In this document: in pieces, positions 14,883-14,970 of the stretch
Layout of the letters: each line of letters starts with the position of its first letter
How positions within the stretch are numbered: the stretch's first letter is position 1
DNA from: Opitutaceae bacterium
GTDB taxonomy: Bacteria > Verrucomicrobiota > Verrucomicrobiia > Opitutales > Opitutaceae
Length of the DNA stretch: 14,970 nucleotides
Reading direction: 5' to 3'
Assembly: GCA_009919985.1 (NCBI GenBank)
Contig: RGAX01000055.1
Coordinates: forward strand, 1-14,970
Program-made: the position numbers and the translations under genes
The notes under the pieces: model-generated
What the model saw: the letters and a program-made list of their open reading frames with translations, nothing else
Told to the model about the DNA's origin: nothing
Databases searched by the model: none

Positions 14883-14970
14883 TTAAAATAAACGCGCCGG
14901 ATAAAGACCCCGCGCCACGAGATCCGCGATCGCTGCCTGCACACGTGGCTTATCTTCGCGGTACGTCACA
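14883..14970 (-). CDS. 3' end of a gene entering from the right edge
   Basis: The last 28 codons of a - strand gene: VTYREDKPRVQAAIADLV then ARGLYPARLF, ending at TAA (14883-14885). The DKPRVQAAIADLVARGLYP segment reads like the terminal helix of a cytoplasmic protein and has the third-position GC bias of the neighbours. Too little remains to assign a family. The gap of 68 bases to the small gene could hold a promoter or be part of one transcript. Confidence 0.5.
   Translation of the reverse strand, partial: VTYREDKPRVQAAIADLVARGLYPARLF

Overview
The window looks like a chromosomal piece of a GC-rich bacterium of the PVC group, most likely a Verrucomicrobium (Opitutaceae-like). The reasons are a HEAT-repeat/CxxCH heme protein of the Planctomycetes-Verrucomicrobia type, a formylglycine sulfatase, a DUF6807 ('PmoA-like') protein, several exported proteins including Tat-type leaders, and start codons mostly without clear Shine-Dalgarno sequences. 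This is inferred from protein families; no rRNA or other taxonomic marker is present. I saw no tRNA, rRNA, CRISPR array, transposase, phage gene or replication origin.

Left part, + strand (1-2381): the 3' part of a large cytochrome-type dehydrogenase gene, followed 30 bases later by a Tat-exported amidohydrolase. The dehydrogenase gene carries an exact 99-base repeat (1-99 and 448-546). Its reading frame breaks exactly where the second copy ends, which suggests an assembly artefact at a contig edge or a recent rearrangement.

2382-3198: a degraded toxin-antitoxin locus on the - strand. The antitoxin is intact, but the RelE/ParE-like toxin has three lesions. The rest of this stretch holds only a possible hairpin terminator at 3141-3174.

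3199-7037, - strand: sulfatase, then DUF6807 protein, then a class I methyltransferase, all co-directional. This looks like part of a catabolic locus for sulfated or complex glycans.

7194-7617, + strand: a BNR/sialidase-like gene with a Tat leader reduced to its two ends by a large internal deletion. It converges on a - strand exported TPR protein (7626-9296).

9427-13551, - strand, read right to left: a compact four-gene operon of exported PF05426-type polyuronate lyase, IolB/KduI-family isomerase, hexuronate-type MFS transporter and IdnO/KduD-like SDR. Together these suggest cutting a polyuronate outside the cytoplasm, importing the uronate, and isomerising and reducing it toward 2-keto-3-deoxygluconate. 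The use of an IolB-type protein at the isomerase step is the most interesting functional hypothesis here.

13682-14970, - strand: a PIG-L/LmbE deacetylase resembling the C-terminal domain of NagB-PIG-L fusions, an 84-residue protein I do not recognise, and the last 28 codons of another gene. Nearly all genes from 2502 rightward are on the - strand; the exception is the broken BNR gene.
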